Positions 26,771 to 36,635 are shown, numbered from the stretch's first letter. The stretch: 64,000 nt of DNA from Brachyspira hampsonii 30446 (GCF_000316195.1 NZ_JH994111.1:1816062-1880061), one strand, 5' to 3'. Notes: generated by a model not told the origin, from the sequence alone. Made by a program: numbers and translations.

Positions 26771-26809
26771 TACATGTTTATTTGACATGTAAAAATATTT
26801 TTCTATACT
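26771..26809 (+). promoter_or_regulatory. Promoter and palindromic operator of the acetate transporter
   Basis: TTGACA (26782-26787), 16-nt spacer, TATACT (26804-26809). A perfect inverted repeat TACATGT-N7-ACATGTA (26771-26777 and 26785-26791) covers the -35. A repressor bound there would block RNA polymerase; an upstream-face activator is also possible. Confidence 0.7.
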
Positions 26810-26840
26810 AAGTTAATAAATAGAGTATAGGAGTATTTAT

Positions 26841-27458
26841 ATGAACAATGAAGTAAAAGTAACACAAACTCTTGCAGATCCTGCACCTTTTGGTTTATTC
26901 GGACTTGCAGTAATAACATTTGTAGCTTCCACGCAAAAATTGGGACTTACATCAGGATTCCCAGGACTTATTCCTTGGGCTATATTTCTTGGCTGTATAA
27001 CACAATTCGTTGCTGCTATTGTTGACTTCAAAAAAGACAATGTTTTCGGAGCTACTGTTTTCGGTTCTTTCGGATTATTCTGGATAGCTGTAGCTTTCAT
27101 TTGGCTTACTACTTTAGGAGTATTTGGAGAAGCAATGAAGAACTCTATTGATATGAAACAATTCGGAGTTGTATGTATAGCTTATTTGTTCCTTGTAGGA
27201 CCTTTAACTTTCGGTGCTGCTGAAGCTCATAAAGTTTTATTCTTTATATTTGTTGCTGTAGATGTTTTATTAGTAGCTATGGCATTAAATTATTTAGGAA
27301 TAGCTGTAAAAGAAACTCAGATTGTTGCTGGTATATCTGAACTTATAGCAGGATTATTAGGTTTCTATGGTGCTGCTGCTGGTGTATTAAATAAAAATTT
27401 AGGAAGAGTTGTACTACCTGTAGGAAAACCTTTAGGAATATTCAAAAAACAAGCTTAA
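26841..27458 (+). CDS. Acetate uptake transporter, GPR1/FUN34/YaaH (SatP) family
   Basis: A 205-residue, six-helix membrane protein. The N-terminal ADPAPFGLFGLAVITF matches the family signature (N-P-[AV]-G/APLGL), and GFPGLIPWAIFLGCITQFVA plus GSFGLFWIAVAF follow the known pattern of YaaH/SatP acetate-succinate channels. It transports acetate, and perhaps succinate, across the inner membrane. The start has a GGAG site. It is a single-gene unit with its own strong promoter, an operator-like palindrome and a terminator, so it is probably regulated by carbon supply. Confidence 0.85.
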   Translation: MNNEVKVTQTLADPAPFGLFGLAVITFVASTQKLGLTSGFPGLIPWAIFLGCITQFVAAIVDFKKDNVFGATVFGSFGLFWIAVAFIWLTTLGVFGEAMKNSIDMKQFGVVCIAYLFLVGPLTFGAAEAHKVLFFIFVAVDVLLVAMALNYLGIAVKETQIVAGISELIAGLLGFYGAAAGVLNKNLGRVVLPVGKPLGIFKKQA

Positions 27459-27479
27459 AATTATTGATGATTAAATATA

Positions 27480-27510
27480 GGGACTATATTAAAATATAGT
27501 CCCTTTTTTA
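27480..27510 (+). terminator. Terminator after the acetate transporter
   Basis: GGGACTATATT (27480-27490) pairs with AATATAGTCCC (27493-27503), then a T run. Confidence 0.85.
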
Positions 27511-27685
27511 TTAAAAAGAATAAATAAAAAATAATTTTTAATGCTTAAAATAAAAAAAATATGATAACTAAATATTTTATTATTACGATAATAATTATGA
27601 TAACAAAATATTAGTTGACATATTATTGTTTTTTCTATATGATGTTATTATATATTTATCTATTGCAATAAGGTGATTAAAGGTT

Positions 27686-28411
27686 ATGAAATTAAAAATA
27701 GGAATTTTAACTATAGTAAACTTAATAGCATTTATAGCACTATTATATATGTTTGATATATTCGGTGTAGTTAATTATTATACTTTAATGCGTAATAAAA
27801 TAGCACCGAATGTACCAGGATTCTTAACAAGATTCACTCAAAAACCAAGAGTAGAAGACATGACTCTTTTGGCAAGAGAAGACCTAAATAAAATGAGAGA
27901 ATCATTCAACTTAAGAGAAAAAGATTTGCAGGCTCAGGAATCTTTAATAGCAAGCAGAGCAATAGAATTAAATACTCAATCTGAATTAATAGAACAGGAC
28001 AGACAAAATCTTTTAAATGCTTGGTCTAATTATCAGGCTACTATGGACGAATCTTCTCAGTATCAATTAGTATTAACAGATTTAGCAAATAAAATTAACA
28101 GCATGCCTCCTCAAAACTCTGTGGCATTACTTAATCAGTTGGCTGCTAATGGATCTGATGATTTAGTTATAGATGTATTATTAGAAATGGATTCTATAGC
28201 TGCTGCTGAAGGAAGAAACAGTACAACTTCTTATCTTTTAAGTTTAATGGATCCAAATGTAGCTGCTAGAATATTAGAAAAATATGAGGCAAGATCTAAT
28301 CCTGGAAATAATACTGTGCCTTCTTCACCTAATGACTTCCCTAATTATTTGCCTGATGAGATGAATAATGATGCTATGCTTAATGAAGGCATAATGGATA
28401 TGGGAGCATAA
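27686..28411 (+). CDS. FlbB/MotE-like flagellar collar protein
   Basis: A 241-residue protein with one N-terminal membrane helix (about 5-27), then a coiled coil with REDLNKMRESFNLREKDLQAQESL, then a helical MgtE-N-like part (DLANKINSMPPQNSVALLNQL, YLLSLMDPNVAARILEKYE). This layout is shared by MotE chaperones and by spirochaete FlbB, which organises the periplasmic-flagellar collar. The acidic, Pro/Asn-rich tail is variable. No mot or fli gene adjoins it. FlbB is an assignment by architecture, not by close identity, so no symbol is given. Confidence 0.65.
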   Translation: MKLKIGILTIVNLIAFIALLYMFDIFGVVNYYTLMRNKIAPNVPGFLTRFTQKPRVEDMTLLAREDLNKMRESFNLREKDLQAQESLIASRAIELNTQSELIEQDRQNLLNAWSNYQATMDESSQYQLVLTDLANKINSMPPQNSVALLNQLAANGSDDLVIDVLLEMDSIAAAEGRNSTTSYLLSLMDPNVAARILEKYEARSNPGNNTVPSSPNDFPNYLPDEMNNDAMLNEGIMDMGA

Positions 28412-28435
28412 AAGTTTAATAATCAAAAAAATAAT

Positions 28436-28472
28436 AAGCTATTCTTAAATATTTTTAGGAATAGCTTTTTAT
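28436..28472 (+). terminator. Terminator after the FlbB-like gene
   Basis: AAGCTATTCTT (28436-28446) pairs with AGGAATAGCTT (28457-28467), followed by TTTTT. The remaining 300 bases to secA are AT-rich, with only the AAGGAG site of secA evident. Confidence 0.8.
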
Positions 28473-28772
28473 TTTAATATATTTAATAAATTTAATTGTT
28501 ATTAGAAAGCATTATAAAATATTTCAAAAGATTAACTTATAATAATAATTTTCTAAAAAATATATTTAAATCTTTCTTAAAAAGGCAAAGCAAAATTTAT
28601 TAATTTTTTATATATAATGTTTAGAATTCATTTTATATCTTTAATTTAAATTACAGATATATGAATATTAAAATGATAATTTTCTACTTTATTATATTTA
28701 CATTTTATGTTATTATTAAGTTTTAATAAAAAACATTCTACATGATATTAGATTTTTAAGGAGTTTATTCTA

Positions 28773-31715
28773 ATGGGAGCAATGGACTTAGTATTTAAAT
28801 TAATATTCGGCTCTAAAGAACAAAATGACGCTAAAATATTAAAACCTATAGCAGAAAAAACATTAACATTTGAAGAAGAAATAAAAAAATTAAGCAATGA
28901 AGAACTTACAAATAAAACTAAAGAGTTTAGAGAAAGAGTAGAAAAACATATAGGCTGCAAAACAGAGGAATTAGATTTAGGCAAAGAGGAAAACAAGAAA
29001 AAACTTCAAGATATATTAGATAGTATACTTCCAGAGGCATTTGCTGTTGTTAGAGAAGCTAGTATAAGAACTACAGGTATGAGACACTTTGATGTTCAGG
29101 TGATGGGAGGAACTGTACTCCATCAGGGAAGAATTGCCGAGATGAAAACAGGTGAAGGTAAAACACTTGTTGCTACTCTTGCGGTGTATCTCAATGCTTT
29201 AACAGGACTTGGAGTACATGTAGTTACAGTAAATGATTATCTTGCTAAGCGTGACGCTGAATGGATGACTCCTATATACTCTATGCTTGGAATATCTGTC
29301 GGCATACTTGATAATACTAGACCTCATTCCCCAGAAAGAAGAGCTGTTTATAACTGCGATGTTGTTTACGGTACTAATAATGAGTTTGGATTCGATTATT
29401 TAAGAGATAATATGGTTACAAGAAAAGAGGATAAGGTTCAAAGGAAATTCTATTTTGCCATAGTGGACGAGGTAGACAGTATTTTGATAGACGAAGCTAG
29501 AACTCCTCTTATAATATCAGGACCAGCTGAAAAAAATATAAAAATGTATTATGAAATTGACAGAATCATACCTATGCTTAAGCAGGCTGAAGTAGATGAG
29601 AGAATGCGTGAGGTGGCTGGAACTGGTGATTATGTGCTTGATGAAAAAGATAAAAATGTATACCTTACAGAAGAAGGCGTACATAAAGTAGAAAAACTTC
29701 TTAATGTAGAAAACTTATATGGGGCTCAAAGCAGTACAATAGTTCACCATGTTAATCAGGCTTTAAAAGCTCATAAAGTATTCAAAAAAGATGTTGACTA
29801 TATGGTTACAGACGGAGAGGTTTTGATTGTAGATGAGTTTACAGGACGCGTACTTGAAGGAAGAAGATACAGCGACGGACTTCATCAAGCAATAGAAGCC
29901 AAAGAAAAAGTTGCTATACAAAATGAATCGCAAACTTATGCTACAATAACATTCCAAAACTATTTTAGAATGTATCCTAAACTTTCTGGTATGACAGGTA
30001 CTGCCGAAACAGAAGCAGAAGAGTTTTATAAAATATATAAATTGGATGTAGCTGTTATACCTACTAATAAACCTATAGCAAGACAGGATTTATCAGACAG
30101 AATATACAGAACTAAAAAGGCAAAATTTGAAGCATTAGCAAAATATATAAAAGAACTTCAGGAAGCTGGAAAACCTGCACTTGTTGGTACTGTATCAGTA
30201 GAAATGAATGAAGAGCTTTCTAAAGTATTCAAAAGACATAAAATTAATCATGAAGTATTAAATGCCAAAAACCACTCAAGAGAGGCTCAAATAATAGCAC
30301 AGGCTGGGGAACCTGGAGCTGTTACTCTTGCTACAAACATGGCAGGACGCGGTACGGATATTGTGCTTGGAGGAAATCCTGTTGCTAAAGGAGTTGCTGA
30401 AATAGAACAGATACTTGTACTTATGAAAGATAAGGCATTCAAAGAGAGAGACCCTTACAAAAAAGAAGAATTAACTAAAAAAGTTAAAGCAATAGATCTT
30501 TATAAAGAAGCATTTGTAAGAAGTGTTATTGCTGGAAAAATAGACGAAGCTAAAGAATTGGCAGAAAAAAATAATGCCTCTGAAATGATAGAAAAAATTG
30601 ATAGAATTACTCATATAAATGAAAAATCTAAAATAGATAAAGAAAAAGTGCTTGCAGCCGGCGGTTTGCATGTTATAGGAAGCGAGAGACATGAGGCAAG
30701 GAGAATTGACAATCAGCTTAGAGGAAGAAGCGGAAGACAGGGAGACCCTGGACTTAGTGTATTTTTCTTATCTCTTGAAGATGATTTAATGCGTTTATTC
30801 GGCGGTGAGAGAGTAGCAAAAATGATGCTTGCTATGGGAATGGGCGAAGAAGAGGAGCTCGGTCATAAATGGCTTAACAAATCTATAGAAAATGCTCAGA
30901 GAAAAGTAGAAGGCAGAAACTTTGATATAAGAAAACATTTGCTTGAGTATGATGATGTTATGAATCAGCAGCGTATGGCAGTTTACGGAGAGAGAGACTA
31001 TATACTTTACTCTGATGATATATCTCCTAGAGTAGAAGAAATTATATCTGAGGTAACTGAAGATACTATAAAAGATATTAGCGATAATAAAAAACATGTT
31101 GATCCTTTGGAAGTAACTAAATGGCTTAATAGTTATTTAATAGCCATAGATGAAGATGCTGCAAATAAGGCTGTGGAAGGCGGTATTGATAATTCTATAA
31201 AAAATCTCACTAATTTACTTTTGGAAGCATATCATAAAAAAGCCTCTGAAGTAGATGAGAAAATATTTAGAGAAGTAGAAAAAAATATATTCTTATCAAT
31301 AATAGATAACAGATGGAAGGATCATCTATTTGCTATGGACAGTTTAAGAGAAGGTATAGGACTTAGAGGATATGCTGAAAGAAACCCTCTGACAGAATAT
31401 AAACTTGAAGGCTATAAAATGTTTGTAGCTACTATGAATGTAATACATAATGAGCTTGTAAATCTTATAATGAGAGTAAGAATTATTCCTAATTCATTTG
31501 ATGCTATGGATAGGGAAAATGCATTTGACGGCGGAGTTGAAGAAAAAGCGAATGCAAGTGCTATGAATGGCAATAACACTCAAAACATTCAAAGCAAAGT
31601 AAAAACTGCACAGGCTAATGTAAAAATGACTCAGAAAATAGGAAGAAATGATCCCTGCCCTTGCGGAAGCGGAAAAAAATACAAGCATTGTCATGGAAAA
31701 GATAATGTGCAGTGA
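28773..31715 (+). CDS. secA: Preprotein translocase ATPase SecA
   Basis: SecA drives unfolded proteins through SecYEG. At 980 residues it is on the long side, with a full domain set. The nucleotide site has MKTGEGKTLVA (Walker A, about 127-137) and VDEVDSILIDEA (DEAD-like Walker B). Further motifs are SGMTGTAETEAEEF, ATNMAGRGTDI and GLHVIGSERHEARRID with RGRSGRQGDPG. The helical scaffold and wing follow. The C-terminal Zn-binding SEC-C motif CPCGSGKKYKHC indicates SecB or ribosome binding. AAGGAG precedes the ATG at good distance. It is monocistronic, with a terminator 30 nt downstream. Confidence 0.97.
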   Translation: MGAMDLVFKLIFGSKEQNDAKILKPIAEKTLTFEEEIKKLSNEELTNKTKEFRERVEKHIGCKTEELDLGKEENKKKLQDILDSILPEAFAVVREASIRTTGMRHFDVQVMGGTVLHQGRIAEMKTGEGKTLVATLAVYLNALTGLGVHVVTVNDYLAKRDAEWMTPIYSMLGISVGILDNTRPHSPERRAVYNCDVVYGTNNEFGFDYLRDNMVTRKEDKVQRKFYFAIVDEVDSILIDEARTPLIISGPAEKNIKMYYEIDRIIPMLKQAEVDERMREVAGTGDYVLDEKDKNVYLTEEGVHKVEKLLNVENLYGAQSSTIVHHVNQALKAHKVFKKDVDYMVTDGEVLIVDEFTGRVLEGRRYSDGLHQAIEAKEKVAIQNESQTYATITFQNYFRMYPKLSGMTGTAETEAEEFYKIYKLDVAVIPTNKPIARQDLSDRIYRTKKAKFEALAKYIKELQEAGKPALVGTVSVEMNEELSKVFKRHKINHEVLNAKNHSREAQIIAQAGEPGAVTLATNMAGRGTDIVLGGNPVAKGVAEIEQILVLMKDKAFKERDPYKKEELTKKVKAIDLYKEAFVRSVIAGKIDEAKELAEKNNASEMIEKIDRITHINEKSKIDKEKVLAAGGLHVIGSERHEARRIDNQLRGRSGRQGDPGLSVFFLSLEDDLMRLFGGERVAKMMLAMGMGEEEELGHKWLNKSIENAQRKVEGRNFDIRKHLLEYDDVMNQQRMAVYGERDYILYSDDISPRVEEIISEVTEDTIKDISDNKKHVDPLEVTKWLNSYLIAIDEDAANKAVEGGIDNSIKNLTNLLLEAYHKKASEVDEKIFREVEKNIFLSIIDNRWKDHLFAMDSLREGIGLRGYAERNPLTEYKLEGYKMFVATMNVIHNELVNLIMRVRIIPNSFDAMDRENAFDGGVEEKANASAMNGNNTQNIQSKVKTAQANVKMTQKIGRNDPCPCGSGKKYKHCHGKDNVQ

Positions 31716-31745
31716 GTAAAAGAAACAAATAATTAATGCAAAAAT

Positions 31746-31777
31746 AAAAGGTATATATTTTCATATATACCTTTTTT
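31746..31777 (+). terminator. secA terminator
   Basis: AAAGGTATATA and TATATACCTTTTTT form a stem with a short TTTTCA loop. The A-rich 5' side means it may also serve the convergent lipoprotein gene. Confidence 0.85.
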
Positions 31778-31798
31778 AATATCATTAATACATTTATT

Positions 31799-32179
31799 TT
31801 ATTTAGTATTTTTTAATTCCTGACTGTTTATAGGATATGTTGTTCCTTTTCTTACACTAAATGTTATACTTGTATTTCCATTAAAATTAACCATATATTC
31901 ATAACTTGTATGAATTTTTGAATCAAAGCTAAATTTTCCTGTAGTTACTGCAGAAGTAACACTATAAGTTTCACTAACAGTACCTAAACCATCAAGATTA
32001 GCAATATTAATACTAATATTGTTATCATCAGTATCTTTTACAATTACAATGATAGTACCATCATTATTTTTATAAGTACCATTTCGATCTTTAAACTCAA
32101 TTCCTCCTTTCTGTATATAAGGCGAAGTGCAGGAAATCAAAAATAAAGATATAAGTAATAAAGTAATTTTTTTAATCAT
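31799..32179 (-). CDS. Small lipoprotein, function unknown
   Basis: A 126-residue protein with signal peptide MIKKITLLLISLFLISC and a lipobox Cys. The mature part is a small beta-rich domain (DRNGTYKNNDGTIIVIVKDTDDN, TSITFSVRKGTTYPIN) resembling the short antiparallel modules at the C-termini of the two large lipoproteins next to it. It is probably an outer-membrane or periplasmic anchored protein. No family is recognised. Confidence 0.6.
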   Translation of the reverse strand: MIKKITLLLISLFLISCTSPYIQKGGIEFKDRNGTYKNNDGTIIVIVKDTDDNNISINIANLDGLGTVSETYSVTSAVTTGKFSFDSKIHTSYEYMVNFNGNTSITFSVRKGTTYPINSQELKNTK

Positions 32180-32250
32180 TTTTATTTACCCCAACATTAT
32201 ATAATATATATTATATAAAAAATATAGTTTTTGTAAATAGTCATTTTATA

Positions 32251-32287
32251 AAAAAAGCGGAGAGAGTTTTTTATTCCCTCCCCGCTT
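32251..32287 (-). terminator. Terminator of the 557-residue lipoprotein gene
   Basis: Read on the minus strand, AAGCGGGGAGGG pairs with CTCTCTCCGCTT and is followed by a T run. The same stem recurs in the paralogue copy at 34014-34050. Confidence 0.8.
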
Positions 32288-32310
32288 AATTTTTATATTA
32301 TAGATTTTAT

Positions 32311-33984
32311 TTATTTTGTCTCTCTATAAGCCTCATATAGTGTGTCAATACCTGGTCCAGATATTGTAAGACCTGTATGGGCAGATTTTATTGTATTATC
32401 ACTTGATGATAATTCAACCCAATAATATGCACCATCATATTCATAAACAGCTCTATAATGATTATCTGGATTATTATCAAATCTTGCTAACGTATATATA
32501 TATGTTCTATCAGCCCAATCAGACCATGCATAATCTTTTCTCTTATAAGTTAAAGTAAATGTACTTCCATCGCTAGAAAATACATATTTTACATCTTTAG
32601 TTTCAAGCAGATAAGGATTTTGTTTTGTGCTATTAAAGAATGTTGCTCCTGCTACTCTATCTGTAAATATAGGTTCATAATCTTTAAAATCTGGGTCTAA
32701 TGAAGTGCCATCAAAAGATATAGAATCTTTATTATTTACTTTGACTAAAGAAACTATAACAGTATCTCCAGAATCAGCAATATTTTCATATATAGCCTTA
32801 TATTTAGAAGTTATAGTTTTAACTTTATATGTTTTTATTTCCTGAGCTCCACTATTATAATATGTATCTATAACAACTTTTATATTAGGAGCATCCGTAC
32901 TAATTCCGCTAGAAGCAGTTTCAAATGTATATGTATATAATTTAAGACTTTTTCCTGTATAATTACCAGCTTTCCATAAATTCAAATCTATTTGTGATGT
33001 TCCATCAACCATATATCCTGAATAATCGCGATATTTAAATCCACTCTGATGACTATCTTTAATTTTATTTATCTCATCTTTAAAGTTCTTTTGATCTTCT
33101 GGTGAAGCAGGATCTGTAGATGAAGAATTCAAAGGTTTGTAAGGAGAATAACCATGTCCTGTAGGAGTAGGCTGTGCCATTTTATCAAAGCTATGATCTT
33201 TAGGCATATAAGAAGTAGGAGCAGATGTAAACTCTGTTTTATAATGATCATATAAAATAACAGATCCGTTTTCTGTAACATATCCTATAGGGTCATATTC
33301 ATAAAAATCTTTATCTCCATGTCTTTCAACAGCCTCAAAAGCAATAGGTACTTCATCTCCAAAAACAGTATCTGTAGCAGTAATAGCACCGAAAGCAAAT
33401 ATAAACTTAGAATAAGTATCAACAGCTATCAAATATTGTTTTAATGTAGCTATAGAAGCCTTACCATTTATAGCATAAAAACGGAATCTGTCCATTCTTC
33501 CAGAAAGATATCCTAAACTGCTGTAAAGAGGATTGTTTCCAACATATCTGTATACTTTTAAGCTTTCAATAGGTACTTTCATAGATCCGCTTTGAGCATA
33601 AGTTTCTCCGTCTTTACCGTCATAATATTCTGCTGATATACCATTCCAATCAGCTCCTCCCGGTATCCAATATCTTGTACTATCATCAAAAAAATTGTAT
33701 ATAGGAAGTTTATCACTCTGAAAACTCGCTTTAAATAACCAGTTATTAAATTTATCAGCAGAAAACTGATAATTAGGACTATTATATTCTTCAGGAAGTT
33801 TAAATGGATCTTCATCAGCATCAACTTGTTCTGGAAGCTTTTCAGGAGCCGTATTAAGAGATTGAGATGATGAGCTAGAAACATTCGATTTATTGTAATA
33901 ATACCTAGGATTAAAGAAATGCCCTCCGCAGGACATCATAAACATAGATATAGTTAATAAAAATATTAAATGGGTATTTTTCAT
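32311..33984 (-). CDS. Large lipoprotein, tandem paralogue 1
   Basis: A 557-residue lipoprotein: signal peptide MKNTHLIFLLTISMFMMSC, then GGHFFNPRYYYNKS and a Ser-rich linker. Residues about 60-240 (with YNFFDDSTRYWIPGGADWNG and SIATLKQYLIAVDTYSKFIF) are nearly identical to the upstream neighbour at 34084-35799, while the C-terminal half is clearly diverged. That half is built of Tyr/Asp-rich beta segments. Gene and terminator were duplicated together. Surface exposure and antigenic roles are guesses; no known domain is recognised. Confidence 0.7.
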   Translation of the reverse strand: MKNTHLIFLLTISMFMMSCGGHFFNPRYYYNKSNVSSSSSQSLNTAPEKLPEQVDADEDPFKLPEEYNSPNYQFSADKFNNWLFKASFQSDKLPIYNFFDDSTRYWIPGGADWNGISAEYYDGKDGETYAQSGSMKVPIESLKVYRYVGNNPLYSSLGYLSGRMDRFRFYAINGKASIATLKQYLIAVDTYSKFIFAFGAITATDTVFGDEVPIAFEAVERHGDKDFYEYDPIGYVTENGSVILYDHYKTEFTSAPTSYMPKDHSFDKMAQPTPTGHGYSPYKPLNSSSTDPASPEDQKNFKDEINKIKDSHQSGFKYRDYSGYMVDGTSQIDLNLWKAGNYTGKSLKLYTYTFETASSGISTDAPNIKVVIDTYYNSGAQEIKTYKVKTITSKYKAIYENIADSGDTVIVSLVKVNNKDSISFDGTSLDPDFKDYEPIFTDRVAGATFFNSTKQNPYLLETKDVKYVFSSDGSTFTLTYKRKDYAWSDWADRTYIYTLARFDNNPDNHYRAVYEYDGAYYWVELSSSDNTIKSAHTGLTISGPGIDTLYEAYRETK

Positions 33985-34013
33985 ATATTTTCCTTAAATT
34001 AAATTTTAAATGA

Positions 34014-34050
34014 AAAAGCGGAGAGAGTCTTTTATTCCTCTCCCACGCTT
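34014..34050 (-). terminator. Terminator of the 571-residue lipoprotein gene
   Basis: Minus-strand stem AAGCGTGGGAGAGG / CTCTCTCCGCTT with a following T run. It is a diverged copy of the stem at 32251-32287. Confidence 0.75.
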
Positions 34051-34083
34051 GATTCTTATAAAGTACAAAATTAAGGCGTTATT

Positions 34084-35799
34084 CTATCTATTAGCCACCA
34101 TATCAAGACCGCCATTTAATGTAGGGCTTTCTGCAAAATCTATAGCGTGCAACGTCATACTCATACGAATAGTATCTCCTATTTCATCAACTCCCGGATT
34201 AGTAGTTCCGCTTCCATTTCTAAATACAACTCTGACATAATTACCTAGATTACCTGTTTTTGTTGTACATTCATACTTAGCTGTCCAAGTATTTTCAGGA
34301 TCAGAATCAAATCTAGCCAATCTGAATTTTTGCGTTCTAGGATCTCCATTATGGGTATAACTCATAGTAAATTCTGTACCATTATCATTAAACTTATATT
34401 CAAAATTTTTCAAAGTAGCTCCTGCTCCATCCACAAATGTACAGAAAAATGTATAATATGCTCCTTCTGGATTAGTAAATACTGTATTTCTTGCTCTGTC
34501 TACAAATATAGGTCCGTAGTCTTCAAAATCCTTATCTAATACTGTACCGCTTACAGATATAGTATTTTCTCCATTATCATTTTGAACTATAGATACAGAC
34601 AAACTATCCGAAGAATCAGTTTCATTTGTATAAGTAGCCTTATATGCTGCATTTATCATACTTAATTTATATTTTTTAGTAGTTACTGAAGAACTAGGGA
34701 ATAATTTTTCTGTAACTGTCAAAGTTTGCTTATCAGTTTCCAATTTATAAGTATATAATGTCAAGCTAAGTCCTGCATATCCTGCTTTCAACCAAGAATC
34801 CAAATCTATTTGAGCTTTTTCACCTGTAGGAGATTTTTGATAACCTACATAATTACGGTATTTATATTCAATATTGATATATTGATCTATATCATTTTCA
34901 AATTTAGCCTTATCTTCTTCACTTGCTTCTGTATTACTGACTAGAGGTACATAAGGAGATTTACCAGGTTTTGTTTCAGCATGTTCTGCATAATTATCAT
35001 AACCATGCTGTTTTGGTAAATAGCTTGTAGGATTAGCAACAAACTCATCTTTATAATGCTGATAAAATACAACTTCTCCTGTCTGTTTAACATAACCTAT
35101 AGGATCATATTCATAGAAATGTATCTTACTGCCATAATATTCTATAGCCTCAAATTTACTAGGTACTTTATCTCCAAAAACAGTCTCTGTAGCAGTAATA
35201 GCACCGAAAGCAAATATAAACTTAGAATAAGTATCAACAGCTATCAAATATTGTTTTAATGTAGCTATAGAAGCCTTACCATTTATAGAATAAAAACGGA
35301 ATCTGTCCATTCTTCCAGGTAAATATCCATTATTATCATAAAGAGGATTTTTTCCAACATATCTGTATACTTTTAAGCCTTCAATAGATACTTGCATAGA
35401 TCCGCTTTGAGCATAAGTTTCTCCGTCTTTACCGTCATAATATTCTGCTGATATACCATTCCAATCAGCTCCTCCCGGTATCCAATATCTTGTACTATCA
35501 TCAAAAAAATTATATATAGGAAGTTTATTTGCCTGAAAACTTGCTTTAAATAACCAAGAATTAAATTTACTCGCATCATATCCGCCATAATTGGGATTAT
35601 TATAATCCGAATTAATTTTAAAAGGATCTTCATCTGCTGGTACTTCTTCAGGAGCTTCAACTTTTAAAATAGTTAAACCCTCAGAAGAAGATGATGAAGA
35701 TGAACTTTTATTGTAATAATACCTAGGATTAAAGAAATGCCCTCCGCAGGACATCAGAAACATAGATATAGTTAATAAAAATAAATATATTTTTTTCAT
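34084..35799 (-). CDS. Large lipoprotein, tandem paralogue 2
   Basis: A 571-residue lipoprotein: signal peptide MKKIYLFLLTISMFLMSC, then the same GGHFFNPRYYYNKS and Ser-rich linker as its neighbour. It keeps the shared N-terminal module (TRYWIPGGADWNGISAEYYD, FAFGAITATETVFGD) with only scattered changes. The C-terminal half has the same motif order, e.g. YKATYTNETDSSDSLSVS against YKAIYENIADSGDTVIVS, but much lower identity. The gene is followed 21 nt upstream-side by an outer-membrane protein gene. Function is unknown. Long DNA identity between the two copies makes recombination likely. Confidence 0.7.
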   Translation of the reverse strand: MKKIYLFLLTISMFLMSCGGHFFNPRYYYNKSSSSSSSSEGLTILKVEAPEEVPADEDPFKINSDYNNPNYGGYDASKFNSWLFKASFQANKLPIYNFFDDSTRYWIPGGADWNGISAEYYDGKDGETYAQSGSMQVSIEGLKVYRYVGKNPLYDNNGYLPGRMDRFRFYSINGKASIATLKQYLIAVDTYSKFIFAFGAITATETVFGDKVPSKFEAIEYYGSKIHFYEYDPIGYVKQTGEVVFYQHYKDEFVANPTSYLPKQHGYDNYAEHAETKPGKSPYVPLVSNTEASEEDKAKFENDIDQYINIEYKYRNYVGYQKSPTGEKAQIDLDSWLKAGYAGLSLTLYTYKLETDKQTLTVTEKLFPSSSVTTKKYKLSMINAAYKATYTNETDSSDSLSVSIVQNDNGENTISVSGTVLDKDFEDYGPIFVDRARNTVFTNPEGAYYTFFCTFVDGAGATLKNFEYKFNDNGTEFTMSYTHNGDPRTQKFRLARFDSDPENTWTAKYECTTKTGNLGNYVRVVFRNGSGTTNPGVDEIGDTIRMSMTLHAIDFAESPTLNGGLDMVANR

Positions 35800-35819
35800 A
35801 TTATGTACCTCTAATAAAA

Positions 35820-36635
35820 TTATCCCTTAAATGCCAAACCTAATGTAAGCCCAAAATCTAATGAGTTTATATAATAAGATTTTAAAGGTGTGTCCATAGT
35901 AAAATTAGGAGCAGCTGCCTGCATAAGTTTAAATAAAGAGTTAGGCATTGTTATATATTTAGGACTGTAGACATTAAATCTTGTGTAAGCACCTAATATT
36001 ATCTCAACTCTGTCATTAATAGGCTGATTATATTCTATCATAAATTTAATACTGAACATAACAGGATTCATATTTTTTATCATAAAATCAGTTACTATTA
36101 TCTCACCTAGGTCAGGAAAACCAGCAATATCTGATCTGTTGAAATAAGCTAAATATTCAGGAGATGTATCAGCTATTAATTTTCCTCCTATATGAAGCCC
36201 TAATGCTAATTTGCTGTCTAAGAAATAAACCTTAGTACCAACTCCGAAACTTATTACAGGGGCATAACTTACATTGATATAAGCATCAGCTTGCTGACCA
36301 TTTATGGTGTTTCCTGCAACTTGTCCTGCAAATCCGCTTCCTACACCTAAAGATCCAAATACACTCATTCCGCTAAATCCCTTAGGATCTATTCCTCCGA
36401 ACCATCTTTCAGATCCGAATAAATAACCAAGTTCAGCTTCTCCATCCATAGTATATCCTACAGAACCTTTCATATATGCAGCACCAATTTTATTCAAATC
36501 CTCCTGACTAATAGAAGGCATAGTTGCAGAGCCGTTAAAGTTTACCTTTAATGCCCATATAAAACCTTCATCAAAACCGTAAGCAGCCGAAAAGCTGACC
36601 AGCAATAAAATGTTAATAAATATCTTTTTCATCAT
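35820..36635 (-). CDS. Outer-membrane beta-barrel protein, function unknown
   Basis: Starting at MMKKIFINILL (Met at 36635, with a GGGAG site), a classic signal peptide ends around SFSAAYGFD. The rest alternates amphipathic strands with Gly/Tyr/Phe patterns, such as VSYAPVISFGVGTKVYFL, LALGLHIGGKLIAD and MFSIKFMIEYNQPI, and it finishes in FGLTLGLAFKG. This fits a small outer-membrane barrel, in general style like Brachyspira surface proteins. It may be transcribed ahead of the paralogous lipoproteins. The 260 bases upstream hold a palindrome, ACATTTTGATTAAAATGT (36665-36682), possibly an operator; nothing else is seen there. Confidence 0.6.
   Translation of the reverse strand: MMKKIFINILLLVSFSAAYGFDEGFIWALKVNFNGSATMPSISQEDLNKIGAAYMKGSVGYTMDGEAELGYLFGSERWFGGIDPKGFSGMSVFGSLGVGSGFAGQVAGNTINGQQADAYINVSYAPVISFGVGTKVYFLDSKLALGLHIGGKLIADTSPEYLAYFNRSDIAGFPDLGEIIVTDFMIKNMNPVMFSIKFMIEYNQPINDRVEIILGAYTRFNVYSPKYITMPNSLFKLMQAAAPNFTMDTPLKSYYINSLDFGLTLGLAFKG

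Noticed and set aside
33579-33884. Similar 95-101 residue frames within both large lipoprotein genes (also 35373-35660)
   Set aside because: They are the same alternative frame of the duplicated module, kept only because the DNA is nearly identical.
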